From contig NZ_JBGCBY010000009.1 in the NCBI RefSeq assembly GCF_041262165.1, positions 248,001 to 312,000 of the forward strand: a stretch of 64,000 nucleotides of DNA, given 5' to 3'. Position 1 is the first letter of the stretch. The number at the start of each line of letters is the position of its first letter. The DNA is from Streptacidiphilus sp041262165 (GTDB lineage: Bacteria > Actinomycetota > Actinomycetes > Streptomycetales > Streptomycetaceae). The notes under the pieces are model-generated. The model saw only the letters and a program-made list of their open reading frames with translations. It ran no database searches and was not told where the DNA came from. The position numbers and the translations under genes are program-made. This document shows positions 51,918-60,762 of this stretch, piece by piece.

Positions 51918-52956
51918 GAACGACGAGATGCGTGAACGACTCCAGCGGACGCGGCGTGTAACGACCCCGTGGAGTGACGACGGGTCACGCGGCATCCGCG
52001 GCACCCACCTCGACGAACTGCTCGAACGCTGGGCGAACGGGTACGACTGGGGCGTGCACGAGCGCCGCATCGGCGAGTTCCCCTGGGTGACGGTGCAGGC
52101 AGGCGACACCGACCTGCGTGTGATCCACCAGCGGTCTGCGGATCCCGGCGCCCCGGTTGTCGTGCTGCTGCACGGCTGGCCGGACTCGGTGCTGCGGTTC
52201 GAGCGCGTCCTGCCTTTGCTCACAGACATGCACGTGGTGGTTCCCGCCCTGCCGGGCTTCCCGTTCGCGGCCCCGCTCACCATTCCCGGTATGTCGGTCA
52301 ACCGGATCGCCGGGATCCTCGCGGACGCTCTGGATGAGCTCGGTTACTCGCGATACACGGTGTCCGGTGGCGACGTGGGTGGCACCGTCGCGGAAATCCT
52401 CGCAGCCGAACACCCGGACCGGGTGGCTGCCCTGCACCTCACGAACACTGCCCCGCAGCGTGCGCTCACGGCGGACCCGGCGAAGCTCGCGCCCGACGCG
52501 GCGGCCTACCTCCGCCGGTCGGCGCAGTGGTTCCGGACCGAGGGCGGGTACATCGCGGAGCAGTCGACACGGCCGAACACGCTCGCCGTCGCCCTCGGTG
52601 ACTCACCCGCCGGCCTCGCGGCGTGGATCGTCGAGAAACTGGAGTCCTGGTCCGACGAGTCCGCCTTCACCCCGGACGAGCTTCTCACCTGGGTCACCGC
52701 CTACTGGGTCACCGGCACGATCGGCACCTCTTTCGCCACGTATGTCGAACCGGTCACCCTCCCTGACCGGATCGACACGCCGACCGTGCTCTCCGTGTTC
52801 CCACGCGACATCAAACCGGAGCCGCGAAGTTACGCCGAGGCGTTCCTGAACGTTTGCGACTATGTGGAACACCCTGCCGGCGGCCACTTCGCAGCCTGGG
52901 AACAGCCCGAGGCCTACGCCGACGACGTACACCGTGCGGTCAAGCTGGGCGGCTGA
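51916..52956 (+). CDS. Epoxide-hydrolase-like alpha/beta-hydrolase
   Basis: A 346-residue hydrolase. After an N-terminal cap-like region (RRIGEFPWVTVQAG) come VVLLHGWPDSVLRFERVLPL (oxyanion motif HGWP), VSGGDVGGTVAEILA (Asp nucleophile in GGDVGG), a lid of about 100 residues, and the acid and base residues near FPRDIKPEP and AGGHFAAWEQ. An Asp nucleophile points to epoxide hydrolase or haloalkane dehalogenase-type chemistry. ATG 51916 lies in an operator and lacks a ribosome site. Divergent from its TetR regulator. Confidence 0.9.
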   Translation: MNDEMRERLQRTRRVTTPWSDDGSRGIRGTHLDELLERWANGYDWGVHERRIGEFPWVTVQAGDTDLRVIHQRSADPGAPVVVLLHGWPDSVLRFERVLPLLTDMHVVVPALPGFPFAAPLTIPGMSVNRIAGILADALDELGYSRYTVSGGDVGGTVAEILAAEHPDRVAALHLTNTAPQRALTADPAKLAPDAAAYLRRSAQWFRTEGGYIAEQSTRPNTLAVALGDSPAGLAAWIVEKLESWSDESAFTPDELLTWVTAYWVTGTIGTSFATYVEPVTLPDRIDTPTVLSVFPRDIKPEPRSYAEAFLNVCDYVEHPAGGHFAAWEQPEAYADDVHRAVKLGG

Positions 52957-53170
52957 AACGAAGCAGGGTGTAGTTCTCACCGGGGGAAGGTCGCTGATCA
53001 GGCTGTGGGGCGGTGGTCGTGTCGGTCGGCGGTGGGGTAGAAGCATTCATGGGTGCAGCGCCGGCGACAGGGAGCAACGCCGCGGTAAGCCGAAGACGTC
53101 CCGCAGGATGTGCGTCAATTCCTTCGAGGCAGGGCAGGCAACCTCACAGGAACGAAGGGAGACTGCCGGT

Positions 53171-54559
53171 ATGCCTATCGCAACTGTCAACCCCGCCACA
53201 GGGGAAATCCTCGAGACCTTTGAACCGCTCGACGCCCAGGGTGTCGAGGAGCGCCTGACACGGGCGGCCGCGGCGTTCGCCGACTACCGGACCACCGGCT
53301 ACGCCGAGCGCGCCGCCCGGCTTCGTGCCGCCGCGGACCTGCTGGACTCCGGCGGCGAGGAGACCGCTCGCACGATCACCCTGGAGATGGGCAAGCCGAT
53401 CGGGCAGGCCCGTGCCGAGGTGGCCAAGTGCGCCAAGGCCATGCGCTGGTTCGCCGCACACGCTGAAGGCCTGCTCGCCGACGAACACATCGATCCCGCT
53501 GACGTCGCCGACGCCGGCGCGTCGGCGGTCGTGGTGCGGTACCGGCCACTGGGGCCGGTGCTCGCGGTGATGCCCTGGAACTTCCCACTGTGGCAGGTGG
53601 TCCGCTTCGCTGCCCCCGCACTCATGGCGGGCAACGTGGCGCTGCTCAAGCACGCGTCCAACGTGCCGCGCACCGCCCTGTTGCTGGAGCAGTTGTTCAC
53701 CCGGGCCGGATACCCGCAGGGGTGCTTCCAGACCCTGCTGGTGGGGTCGGACGCGATCGAGGGCATCGTGCGCGACCGGCGGGTGGCGGCAGTGACGCTC
53801 ACCGGCAGTGAGGCGGCAGGCCGCGCTGTCGCCGCCGTAGCGAGCGACGAGGTGAAGAAGAGCGTCCTGGAACTGGGCGGCAGCGACCCGTTCCTGGTGC
53901 TGCCCTCGGCCGACGTGGAACGCGCCGCACAGGTGGCGGTCACGGCCCGGGTGCAGAACAACGGGCAGTCGTGCATCGCGGCCAAGCGCTTCATCGTCCA
54001 CAGCGACGTGTACGAGCCCTTCGCGGCAGCCTTCGTCGAACGTATGTCCGCGCTGCGTGTCGGTGACCCGCTGGACGAGGCTACCGAGATCGGGCCGTTG
54101 GCCAGCGAGAGCGGTCGGGCGGATCTGGAGGCACTGGTCGAGGATGCCCTGCGGCAAGGCGCGAAAGCACAGTGCGGAGGGCAGCGGCCTACTGACCGCC
54201 GCGATGGCTGGTTCTACGAGCCGACGGTGCTCACCGGTATCGCCAGCGGAATGCGCATCCACCGCGAGGAGTGCTTCGGTCCAGTCGCCACCCTCTACCA
54301 GGTCGGCAGCCTCAACGAGGCCGTGGAGCTGGCCAACGCGACGCCCTTTGGCCTCAGTTCCAACGCCTGGACCCGGGACCGCACCGAGCAGCGGATCCTG
54401 GAACGGGACCTGCAGGCGGGCGGCGTCTTCTTCAACGGCATGACCGCCTCACACCCGGCCCTGCCGTTCGGCGGCGTGAAGCGTTCCGGGTACGGCCGGG
54501 AGCTGTCCGCGCACGGGATCCGCGAGTTCTGCAACATCACCACGCTCTGGTACGGCTAG
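53171..54559 (+). CDS. NAD(P)-dependent aldehyde dehydrogenase, succinate-semialdehyde type
   Basis: A 462-residue aldehyde dehydrogenase starting MPIATVNPATGEI after GGGAGACTGCCGGT. It has VMPWNFPLWQVVRF and LLKHASNVPR (cofactor binding), TLTGSEAAGRAV, LELGGSDPFLVL (Glu) and NNGQSCIAAKRFIV (catalytic Cys), and ends NGMTASHPALPFGGVKRSGYG. The order matches GabD-like succinate-semialdehyde dehydrogenases. It is a single gene here. Confidence 0.94.
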   Translation: MPIATVNPATGEILETFEPLDAQGVEERLTRAAAAFADYRTTGYAERAARLRAAADLLDSGGEETARTITLEMGKPIGQARAEVAKCAKAMRWFAAHAEGLLADEHIDPADVADAGASAVVVRYRPLGPVLAVMPWNFPLWQVVRFAAPALMAGNVALLKHASNVPRTALLLEQLFTRAGYPQGCFQTLLVGSDAIEGIVRDRRVAAVTLTGSEAAGRAVAAVASDEVKKSVLELGGSDPFLVLPSADVERAAQVAVTARVQNNGQSCIAAKRFIVHSDVYEPFAAAFVERMSALRVGDPLDEATEIGPLASESGRADLEALVEDALRQGAKAQCGGQRPTDRRDGWFYEPTVLTGIASGMRIHREECFGPVATLYQVGSLNEAVELANATPFGLSSNAWTRDRTEQRILERDLQAGGVFFNGMTASHPALPFGGVKRSGYGRELSAHGIREFCNITTLWYG

Positions 54560-54635
54560 ACCACCAGCGAGTCCGACGTGCCCGCGTGAGGACGGCTCAA
54601 CTGGCGTGACGCCGCGAGACGGTGCCGCGGCCGCC

Positions 54636-54783
54636 CTATCGCTCGTCCTCGGTCAGGCCGCCCCACGCCCCGTAGGACTCCCCCGGCATGAAGGGCGTAG
54701 CGCCGGCAGGCGAGTTGGACCAGGCAGCTGGCGCACATTCTCTCCGCCGCGTCATCCGACCCGGCCTTTCGGGTGACGTGCGG
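54636..54783 (-). pseudogene. WhiB-family regulator, truncated and frameshifted
   Basis: The minus strand reads DDAAERMCASCLVQLACRRYAL, but an extra G in a GGGGG run near 54690 shifts the frame; restoring it gives HAGESYGAWGGLTEDER, the classic WhiB ending. The Cys-x2-Cys-x5-Cys part of the iron-sulfur site is present. The first Cys and the N-terminus are missing, replaced by a palindrome. A sequencing error would explain the shift but not the lost N-terminus. Confidence 0.75.
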
Positions 54784-54819
54784 AAGGATCCCGACGGGGG
54801 AACCGGGATCCTTCCGCAC
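54778..54819. repeat. 16-bp perfect inverted repeat with 10-nt loop
   Basis: GTGCGGAAGGATCCCG at 54778-54793 pairs with CGGGATCCTTCCGCAC at 54804-54819. It lies between convergent genes and could act as a two-way terminator, or mark a small element end that destroyed the WhiB N-terminus. Confidence 0.8.
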
Positions 54820-55000
54820 AGGGCCGCCGGGACCACGGGGGCCAAGGTCCGCCGGTCGGCCACATCGATCGCCTTACCCGTGCACGGCGGATGAAACGTG
54901 TGCCGGCGGCATCGCGGTCCGGACCAGGGCGCGGCGAGTCAGTGGGCGCCCACCCGGCGACCGGGGATCGATACGCCCGTCTCCGCGATCGGGCGGCCTC

Positions 55001-55981
55001 TCAGGCTGTGCCGCCGGCTTCGGGGTCATCGTCGGTGAACACGTTCTGCACCCGCTGCTCGGGGCGGCGTTCCTCCTGCTTCACCAGCGCCGCCAGGACC
55101 TGGCGGTCGGCCCGAGTCAGCGGTGGCTGCATCAGGCCGCGCGGCCACAGCCGCCTGGCCCGCACCACATTGGCCTCCGCCGCGTACACGGTGATCTGCG
55201 CACTCAGATAGAGCCAGGAGATCAAACCCAGGACGGTGCCGAAGAAACCATAGACCTGGGTGGCGTGCCGCAGTTGATGGGCCACCAGATAGCCGCCGAA
55301 GCTCTGCAGGACGGTCCAGGCGGGACCGGCCACCAAGCATCCCGGAAGAAGGTCCCCAAATTGCACCTCCTCCGGGGTCAGGATCCGGAAGCAGAGCAGG
55401 TAGAGGCCGGTGTTCACCGCCGCCGAGGCGACCAGGGCACCGGCGACGGCCAGTGCACCGTGCGCGAGGAAGCCGGCCAGCGCGGCGGTGGCCGTGCTGA
55501 GCAGCAGACCCAGGCCGAGCGCTACGAACAGCAGCAGGCCGCGCCCCAGCCGGGGGAGGAATCCCGGGCGCTCCACGCCAGGGATGTTCCACACCTGGGC
55601 CATCGCGAACTGCAGGGCCTGAGTGACGCCCAGCGCTCCGTAGAGCAGGCCGAGGGTGCCGATGACCACGGCGATGCCGGCGCCCTGCAACGAGTGCACG
55701 TTCTGACTCAACTGGCTGCCGATGATCGGGAAGTCGGCCAGCGCCGAGTGCAGTACCGCGCGCTGGGCGCTCTGGTTGCCGTGAAGCACGAAGCCGAGGC
55801 CTGTGGTGAGCAGCAGCAACAACGGGAAGACGGCGGCGAATCCGTAGTAGGTGACCAGCGCGGCGAGCTGGCCGCCCCGGTCGTCGCCGAACTTCTTCAC
55901 GACGCCGAAGACGAATGCCGAGACCCGCCCCCGCTGCTGTGCCCGGTCCACGGCGCGGAGCGCGCGCTCCACCGGGTTCAT
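55001..55981 (-). CDS. YihY/BrkB-family membrane protein
   Basis: A 326-residue protein with six membrane helices. It shows QLAALVTYYGFAAVFPLLLLLTTG near the N-terminus, AVVIGTLGLLYGALGVTQAL, QVWNIPGVERPGFLPRLGRG and FGTVLGLISWLYLSAQITVY, the family markers, followed by a charged cytoplasmic tail. The family (once called ribonuclease BN) has no settled function. It is a single gene, with the sigma gene divergent. Confidence 0.92.
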   Translation of the reverse strand: MNPVERALRAVDRAQQRGRVSAFVFGVVKKFGDDRGGQLAALVTYYGFAAVFPLLLLLTTGLGFVLHGNQSAQRAVLHSALADFPIIGSQLSQNVHSLQGAGIAVVIGTLGLLYGALGVTQALQFAMAQVWNIPGVERPGFLPRLGRGLLLFVALGLGLLLSTATAALAGFLAHGALAVAGALVASAAVNTGLYLLCFRILTPEEVQFGDLLPGCLVAGPAWTVLQSFGGYLVAHQLRHATQVYGFFGTVLGLISWLYLSAQITVYAAEANVVRARRLWPRGLMQPPLTRADRQVLAALVKQEERRPEQRVQNVFTDDDPEAGGTA

Positions 55982-56270
55982 GACGCTGAGGCCGATGCAC
56001 CGTCGTGGGTTTCACGGACGTCCGTGCGGGCGCTGCTCATGGCCTTCCTCCTGGAGTCCGGCGAAACGCTGTCGCTGACCGTTACTGCTCGGCTGCCCTG
56101 AACTGCACCGTTGACACCTCGGCCGACGATGGGCGACACCACGCGTCAACCGAGAAAAGTAAGGGTTTGGTAAGCGCGACCATAGTCCGGCCGATGGAGG
56201 GTAGGGGACCTGGCGGAGTACGCACCGACCACGAATCCCGCTCACGATGCACGGAGGAAGAGGGAGCATC

Positions 56271-57167
56271 ATGTCCCCGCAACTCACGGCTTCGACTGAC
56301 GCTCGAACCCGAACGGTCCAGACCGCCGCACGGACCGAGGCGCAACGTCCAGCTGAGCAGGTCTTCCAGATCGAGAAGATCGACAACCCCTCCGCCTGCT
56401 CCCCCGCCGACGCCCGGGCCCTGTCCAAGGCCCTGTTCGCCAGGCTGCGCGAGGCGGAAGAGGGCACCGCCGAGTACTCCTACGTCCGGGGCACGCTGAT
56501 CGAGCTCAACCTGTCGCTGGTGAAGTTCGCAGCCCGTAGGTACCGCACCCGCAGCGAGCCCATCGAGGACATCATCCAGGTCGGCACGATCGGCCTGATC
56601 AAGGCCATCGACCGGTTCGACCTCGACTTCGACGTGGAGTTCACCACCTTCGCGCTGCCCACGATCAGCGGTGAGATCAAGCGTTTCTTCCGCGACACCA
56701 GCTGGATGGTCCACGTGCCGCGCCGCCTGCAGGAACTGCGCCTTGCGCTGGCCAAGGCCGGCGACGAGCTGGAACAGCAACTGGACCACTCCCCCACCCC
56801 CGCCGACTTCGCCGCCCACCTGGACCTGACCGAGGCGGAGGTCATCGAGGGCATGACCGCGGGAAACGCCTACACTCCGCATTCCCTGGACGCCACCAGC
56901 GGCTACGAGGACGACGGCGCGCCCACCATCGTGGACCATCTGCTGGTCGACGACCCGGCCTTCGAGGCGGTGCTGCATCACGAGACACTCAAACCGCTGA
57001 TCGCGGGCCTGCCCGAGCGCGACCGCGCGATTCTCTCCATGCGCTTCGGCGCCGACATGACCCAACACCAGATCGGCGAAGCCCTGGGCGTCTCCCAGAT
57101 GCACGTCTCCCGGCTGCTCGCACACATCCTGCAACGCCTGCGCACCGGCCTCCTCGCAGAGGACTGA
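56271..57167 (+). CDS. SigB/SigF-type RNA polymerase sigma factor
   Basis: A 298-residue alternative sigma factor. ATG 56271 follows GGGAG; an upstream ATG at 56247 has no ribosome site. Region 2 includes NLSLVKFAARRYRTRSEPIE, DIIQVGTIGLIKAIDRFDL and FTTFALPTISGEIKRFFRDT, region 3 PRRLQELRLALAKAGDEL and region 4 GLPERDRAILSMRFGADMTQ followed by GVSQMHVSRLLAHI. Such factors drive stress and development genes and are held by an anti-sigma factor; an antagonist and a HATPase gene lie just downstream. Confidence 0.94.
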   Translation: MSPQLTASTDARTRTVQTAARTEAQRPAEQVFQIEKIDNPSACSPADARALSKALFARLREAEEGTAEYSYVRGTLIELNLSLVKFAARRYRTRSEPIEDIIQVGTIGLIKAIDRFDLDFDVEFTTFALPTISGEIKRFFRDTSWMVHVPRRLQELRLALAKAGDELEQQLDHSPTPADFAAHLDLTEAEVIEGMTAGNAYTPHSLDATSGYEDDGAPTIVDHLLVDDPAFEAVLHHETLKPLIAGLPERDRAILSMRFGADMTQHQIGEALGVSQMHVSRLLAHILQRLRTGLLAED

Positions 57168-57435
57168 CCCCGGGCACGGGTTCCCCTCGCTTTCGAACCC
57201 CGTCGATGAAGTCGATTTGTATTTCAAGGGCGGGATCGTGCTGCGGCACGGCGAGCCTGCGGTCGATGTGCCGGGAGGTGGAAGTGTGGTGGTCGGGGTC
57301 ATCGCGGCATCGCCGGGCCGTCTTTCGTGGCTGTCGCATCCTGCGCTGTCCCACCAGGCTGAGACGGACGTCTACGGCCTGAGGGCCGGCGCGCTGCGAC
57401 CTCACCCTCAGCGAGCCGGCCCACGCGTGGTCGTT

Positions 57436-57464
57436 GGTCCTACCGGTCCTACCGGTCCTACCGG
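57436..57464 (+). repeat. 9-bp tandem repeat GGTCCTACC, three copies
   Basis: Three exact copies in a row at 57436-57444, 57445-57453 and 57454-57462 plus GG. Confidence 0.9.
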
Positions 57465-57537
57465 AAGGGGGAACTTGGCGATGTCCACGAAACGGCGCGC
57501 TGGTGGACCGCGAGCGCCCTGCTGTCGCCGTCGCGCC

Positions 57538-57573
57538 TCGAGGCAGCTGTCGAGGCAGCTGTCGAGGCACAGC
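57538..57573 (+). repeat. 12-bp tandem repeat TCGAGGCAGCTG, nearly three copies
   Basis: Copies at 57538-57549 and 57550-57561 and a diverged one from 57562, about 100 bp before the STAS gene. Confidence 0.85.
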
Positions 57574-57672
57574 CTTTCGGCATAGTGTCTGCACCGAACG
57601 ATGTCCGCACCGACCGGCGTTCCCTGCAGACGACCCTCCCCTGGTGGGGACGGCAGACCACGAAGGAGAGTC

Positions 57673-58074
57673 ATGGACGGCACTGCCGCCGATGCATCCA
57701 GCTCGAACGAACCGGTGCAGATCCCAGCGGTCGCCGCGGGACGGCTGACGGTAGAGGTCAGGGATCTCGGTTCTGCGGTCGTCGTCGCACCCGTCGGCGA
57801 GCTGGACCACGACACGGCGGACGTGCTGCGCGAGCGACTCGACATCTGCCTCAGTGCTGAAGCGCCATGGATCCTCGTGGACTGCCGCGAGTTGAGCTTC
57901 TGCGACTCCACCGGCCTCAATCTGCTGCTCGCCACGCGATCGAAGGCCGAGTCGTCCGGCACCAGGATCAGTCTCGCCGAGCTGCACTCCACCATCAGCC
58001 GACTGTTTGAGCTCACCGGTGTGGACGCGGTCTTCGAGATCTACTCGACCGTTGACGAGGCGGTGCGCTCCTAG
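57673..58074 (+). CDS. STAS-domain anti-sigma factor antagonist
   Basis: A 133-residue RsbV/SpoIIAA-like protein. ATG 57673 has AAGGAGAG upstream. The STAS core shows VVVAPVGELDHDTADVLRERL, ILVDCRELSFCDSTGLNLLL (the phosphorylatable Ser in CDSTG) and a C-terminal helix. In the unphosphorylated state such proteins bind the anti-sigma kinase and free the sigma factor. It stands between the sigma gene and a HATPase gene, so all three probably form one switch. Confidence 0.93.
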   Translation: MDGTAADASSSNEPVQIPAVAAGRLTVEVRDLGSAVVVAPVGELDHDTADVLRERLDICLSAEAPWILVDCRELSFCDSTGLNLLLATRSKAESSGTRISLAELHSTISRLFELTGVDAVFEIYSTVDEAVRS

Positions 58075-58186
58075 TGTTCCGATTCGCAGGGACGGCGGGG
58101 TGTTCGGAGCTCCGGCGCGGGCAGGCGTACGAACGAATCACCGGGCGCCCCCAGCGCCGCAGGACCCCGCGAAGGGATGAGGTCGG

Positions 58187-58684
58187 ATGAACTCGAGCCA
58201 GCCTCACCAACGCTCCACCCGCAACGGCGCGCTGCCGCGGGCTTCCGCGGACGGCCGGGTCCCGGACGGCCAGATCCGCCGGCTGGCGCTGTTCGGCAGC
58301 AAGGGCGTGGTCGGCCGATGTCGGGACTTCGCCCGCGACGGCCTGCGTGACTGGGGCTGGCTCCCCGCCACCGGCGACCCCGACCGGCAGGCGTCGGCCG
58401 ACGACGTGCTCCTCGTGGTCTCCGAGCTGGTCACCAACGCCTGCCTGCACGCCGGAGGCCCGACCTCGCTCCAACTGCGCGGCTCGGCCGGCCTGATCAG
58501 GGTCGAGGTGCACGACGCCAGCACCAATCGCCCCCGACCGCGCACCCCGCAGGACCTCGCAGGCCCCGGAGGCCACGGCCTGTACGTGATCGACCGCCTC
58601 GCCCGCCGCTGGGGCGTGACCGTGCACGAGGACGGCACCGGCAAGTCCGTCTGGGCCGAAGTGGTCGCACCGCCCGGCCCTTGA
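58187..58684 (+). CDS. HATPase-domain (RsbW-like) regulatory kinase
   Basis: A 165-residue ATP-binding protein of the GHKL superfamily with DVLLVVSELVTNACLHAGGP (N box), VHDASTNRPRPRT (G1) and GPGGHGLYVIDRLARRWGV (G2). It lacks a dimerisation His and so resembles anti-sigma serine kinases. The neighbours are a STAS antagonist (112 bp upstream) and a SigB-type sigma, its expected partners. Confidence 0.92.
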   Translation: MNSSQPHQRSTRNGALPRASADGRVPDGQIRRLALFGSKGVVGRCRDFARDGLRDWGWLPATGDPDRQASADDVLLVVSELVTNACLHAGGPTSLQLRGSAGLIRVEVHDASTNRPRPRTPQDLAGPGGHGLYVIDRLARRWGVTVHEDGTGKSVWAEVVAPPGP

Positions 58685-58835
58685 CACCGTCTGTTGAACC
58701 ACATGGCGGTTGGACCTTCCTGACCAACCATGCCCGCGTGCTCGCCGCGATCTCGCAGGACCCCGGCACCCGCGTGCGGGACATTGCCTCGCGGGTCCAA
58801 CCACTACTGGCAAGCAACCGCCCGCGCGAGCCCAG

Positions 58836-59621
58836 TCAGAGCGGGGCGATGAGCGAGAACCGGGCGCCGTGGGGATCGCGCACGGAGGCGGTGGGGCCGT
58901 AGGGCGACGGGGCCGGCGGGGTGATGATCCGGCCGCCCAACCGCTGAGCGTGTGCGGTCGCGGACTCGACGTCGTCCACTGCGAAGGAGATGTGCCAGTG
59001 TGCGGTCTCCTCCCCGTCGACGGCCTTGACAGTGCGCAGAGCAGCGACGTTGTGCCCCTGCACGCGCACCACGACGCGTTCGTGCTCCCAGTGGACCTCC
59101 AGTTGCTCGGGACCGAGGTGGTCCCAGTCCAGCACGCTGCCGTAGAACATGGCGGCGCCGAACGCGTCTTCGGTGCTGAGCTCCACCCAGTTGGGTGCGC
59201 CGGGCAGGCGCAGGTGGCGAGCAGGTCCGGCCGTGCCCTGCCACAGGCCGAAGGCCGCGCCGCCGGGGTCGGTGGCGATCGCCAGGCGTCCGCCGGTGAA
59301 GTCCATGGGTCCGATGCCCACCGTGCCCGCGCGCTCACCCACCCGGCGCGCGGCGGCGGCGATGTCGGTCACCCCGAAGAACGTGGTCCAGGTGGCCGGG
59401 AACTGCCATCGTTCGGGCAGGGCAGCGATGCCGGCGACCTTGGTGGCGCGGGTGAGGGCGTACGCGTACGGGCCCGTCGGCTCGGAAACGGTTTCGAAGC
59501 TCCAGCCCAGGAGCGGCCCGTAGAAGGCCTGTGCTGCTGCCACGTCCGGGGTCAGCAAACTCACCCAACTAGGGGCCCCGGGCACGCACGGCACCGGGGG
59601 AACTTCCTGCATCATCGTCAT
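58836..59621 (-). CDS. Two-domain VOC-family protein
   Basis: A 261-residue protein made of two tandem glyoxalase-like modules. Each begins with a GAPxWVxLxTxDxxxAxxFY pattern (GAPSWVSLLTPDVAAAQAFY; GAPNWVELSTEDAFGAAMFY), the second ending RDPHGARFSLIAP. Streptomycete relatives include hydroxylase-like and resistance proteins without known substrate. The ATG at 59621 is chosen because the first module begins there; the frame is open further upstream. Confidence 0.9.
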   Translation of the reverse strand: MTMMQEVPPVPCVPGAPSWVSLLTPDVAAAQAFYGPLLGWSFETVSEPTGPYAYALTRATKVAGIAALPERWQFPATWTTFFGVTDIAAAARRVGERAGTVGIGPMDFTGGRLAIATDPGGAAFGLWQGTAGPARHLRLPGAPNWVELSTEDAFGAAMFYGSVLDWDHLGPEQLEVHWEHERVVVRVQGHNVAALRTVKAVDGEETAHWHISFAVDDVESATAHAQRLGGRIITPPAPSPYGPTASVRDPHGARFSLIAPL

Positions 59622-59950
59622 CGCCCCATATCTCGTTGCCCCTCGCCTTCCCCGTCCGACCGCCGGTGGAACCGTTCCGTGCTGCAGCAGGCCGTCGACG
59701 TCACCCGCCCGGCCGAAGGCGGCCCCGACACCCGGCTCTTCCGCGGCTCGCCGCGCCCGGTCGGATACGTTCATGGACGCAACGGCCTCCATCGGACGGG
59801 CGGCTCACCGCTGCGCGCCGGGTGAACCCGGTTCGGGAGCGCCGCGTTCACATCCGGGTTTACATCCGGCGCGCTGGGCAGACGCCCTGCGACAGCGCCC
59901 CCGACCCGCAGCGCGGTCCTCGGTCCGGACCGCAGAGCCAGGAGGTTCCG

Positions 59951-60406
59951 GTGCCCCGCTCCCGACGCGACACAGCATGTGTCCGACCGCCCGGCGGACC
60001 CCGCATCGCCGTCGAACTCGTAGCCTGGTGGGTGCTGCTGTTCCTGCTGTACGTGGTGTTCATCAGCACCCTTTCCGCGCTGGAACTCTGCGTGGGCGCC
60101 GGGGTGTCGGGGCTCGCGGCGGTGGGTGCGTGGACAGTGCACCGGGCCGCGCAGCCCACAGCCGGGCCCGCCGGTCAACTCGCGGCGGCGCTGCGCGGGC
60201 GACCCACCCGGGGCCGGTTCCGGCCCGTGCGGCTGCGCGAAGGCGTCGGGCCGTCGTGGGCCTGCGCGCTGCTCTCCGGTACGCCCGGCAGTTGCGTCGT
60301 CGCGATGGACGAGGAGAAGGGCGACGGAGCGGTGCTGACGGTACACACGTTGTTCCCGGCCCGCTCGAGGCTCGAGCGGGCGCTCACGCAGGCGGACGAC
60401 GCGTGA
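59951..60406 (+). CDS. Small membrane protein resembling Mrp/Mnh antiporter subunit E
   Basis: A 151-residue product from GTG 59951 after GGAGG. Two hydrophobic helices (WWVLLFLLYVVFISTLSAL; ELCVGAGVSGLAAVGAWTV) precede a basic soluble part with LLSGTPGSCVVAMDEEKGDG, which recalls MnhE (TPGTVVLDVDxE). No other Mrp subunit gene is adjacent, so it is an orphan. Family assignment is moderate. Confidence 0.6.
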   Translation: MPRSRRDTACVRPPGGPRIAVELVAWWVLLFLLYVVFISTLSALELCVGAGVSGLAAVGAWTVHRAAQPTAGPAGQLAAALRGRPTRGRFRPVRLREGVGPSWACALLSGTPGSCVVAMDEEKGDGAVLTVHTLFPARSRLERALTQADDA

Positions 60407-60476
60407 ACGCGGCGAGGGCGGGCAGGCGCGCAAGCAGCGAGTTGTAGTGACCCGTCACGAAGGAGAGGGCAGGGAC

Positions 60477-60704
60477 ATGGGGATAGGCGGTTGCATCGGC
60501 ATCTTCGCGCTGGGCGCGATTCTGACGTTCGGCGTGAACTGGCATGTGTCAGGGATGAACATCCACGTGGTGGGGGTGATCCTGATGGCCGCAGGACTCA
60601 TCGGCACACTCGCGACCGTCGGCATGTACCGTCGCCGCCGCCCGCCCGTCGGAGGCCCGATGGAAGGCGAGGAGATCATCCGCGAGCGGCACTACTACGA
60701 TTGA
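60477..60704 (+). CDS. Small DUF6458-type membrane protein
   Basis: A 75-residue protein starting MGIGGCIGIFALGAILTFGV, with a second helix MAAGLIGTLATVGMYRRRRP and an acidic tail EEIIRERHYYD. This two-helix pattern with a starting MGIG is the DUF6458 family frequent in actinobacteria; function unknown. ATG 60477 follows GAAGGAGAGGGCAGGGAC. Confidence 0.8.
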   Translation: MGIGGCIGIFALGAILTFGVNWHVSGMNIHVVGVILMAAGLIGTLATVGMYRRRRPPVGGPMEGEEIIRERHYYD

Positions 60705-60762
60705 GACGCAGCGGAGGGCAGCCGGTCCGCGGCTTGGCCCCTCGGCCGGCCGTCCAGCAGCC

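Larger units (their letters stand above)
54560..55000. other. Intergenic region with frameshifted WhiB and a large inverted repeat
   Basis: Contains the WhiB remnant (54636-54783) and the 16-bp inverted repeat (54778-54819); nothing else I can support. Confidence 0.5.
57168..57672. other. Intergenic region with short tandem repeats
   Basis: Frames are open on both strands, but none is convincing as a gene. Two tandem repeats (57436-57464 and 57538-57573) mark it. Confidence 0.4.

Noticed and set aside
56166..56205. GTTT and GGGTAG as a SigB-type promoter before the sigma gene
   Set aside because: The spacing is about 30 bp, twice the usual 14-16 bp.
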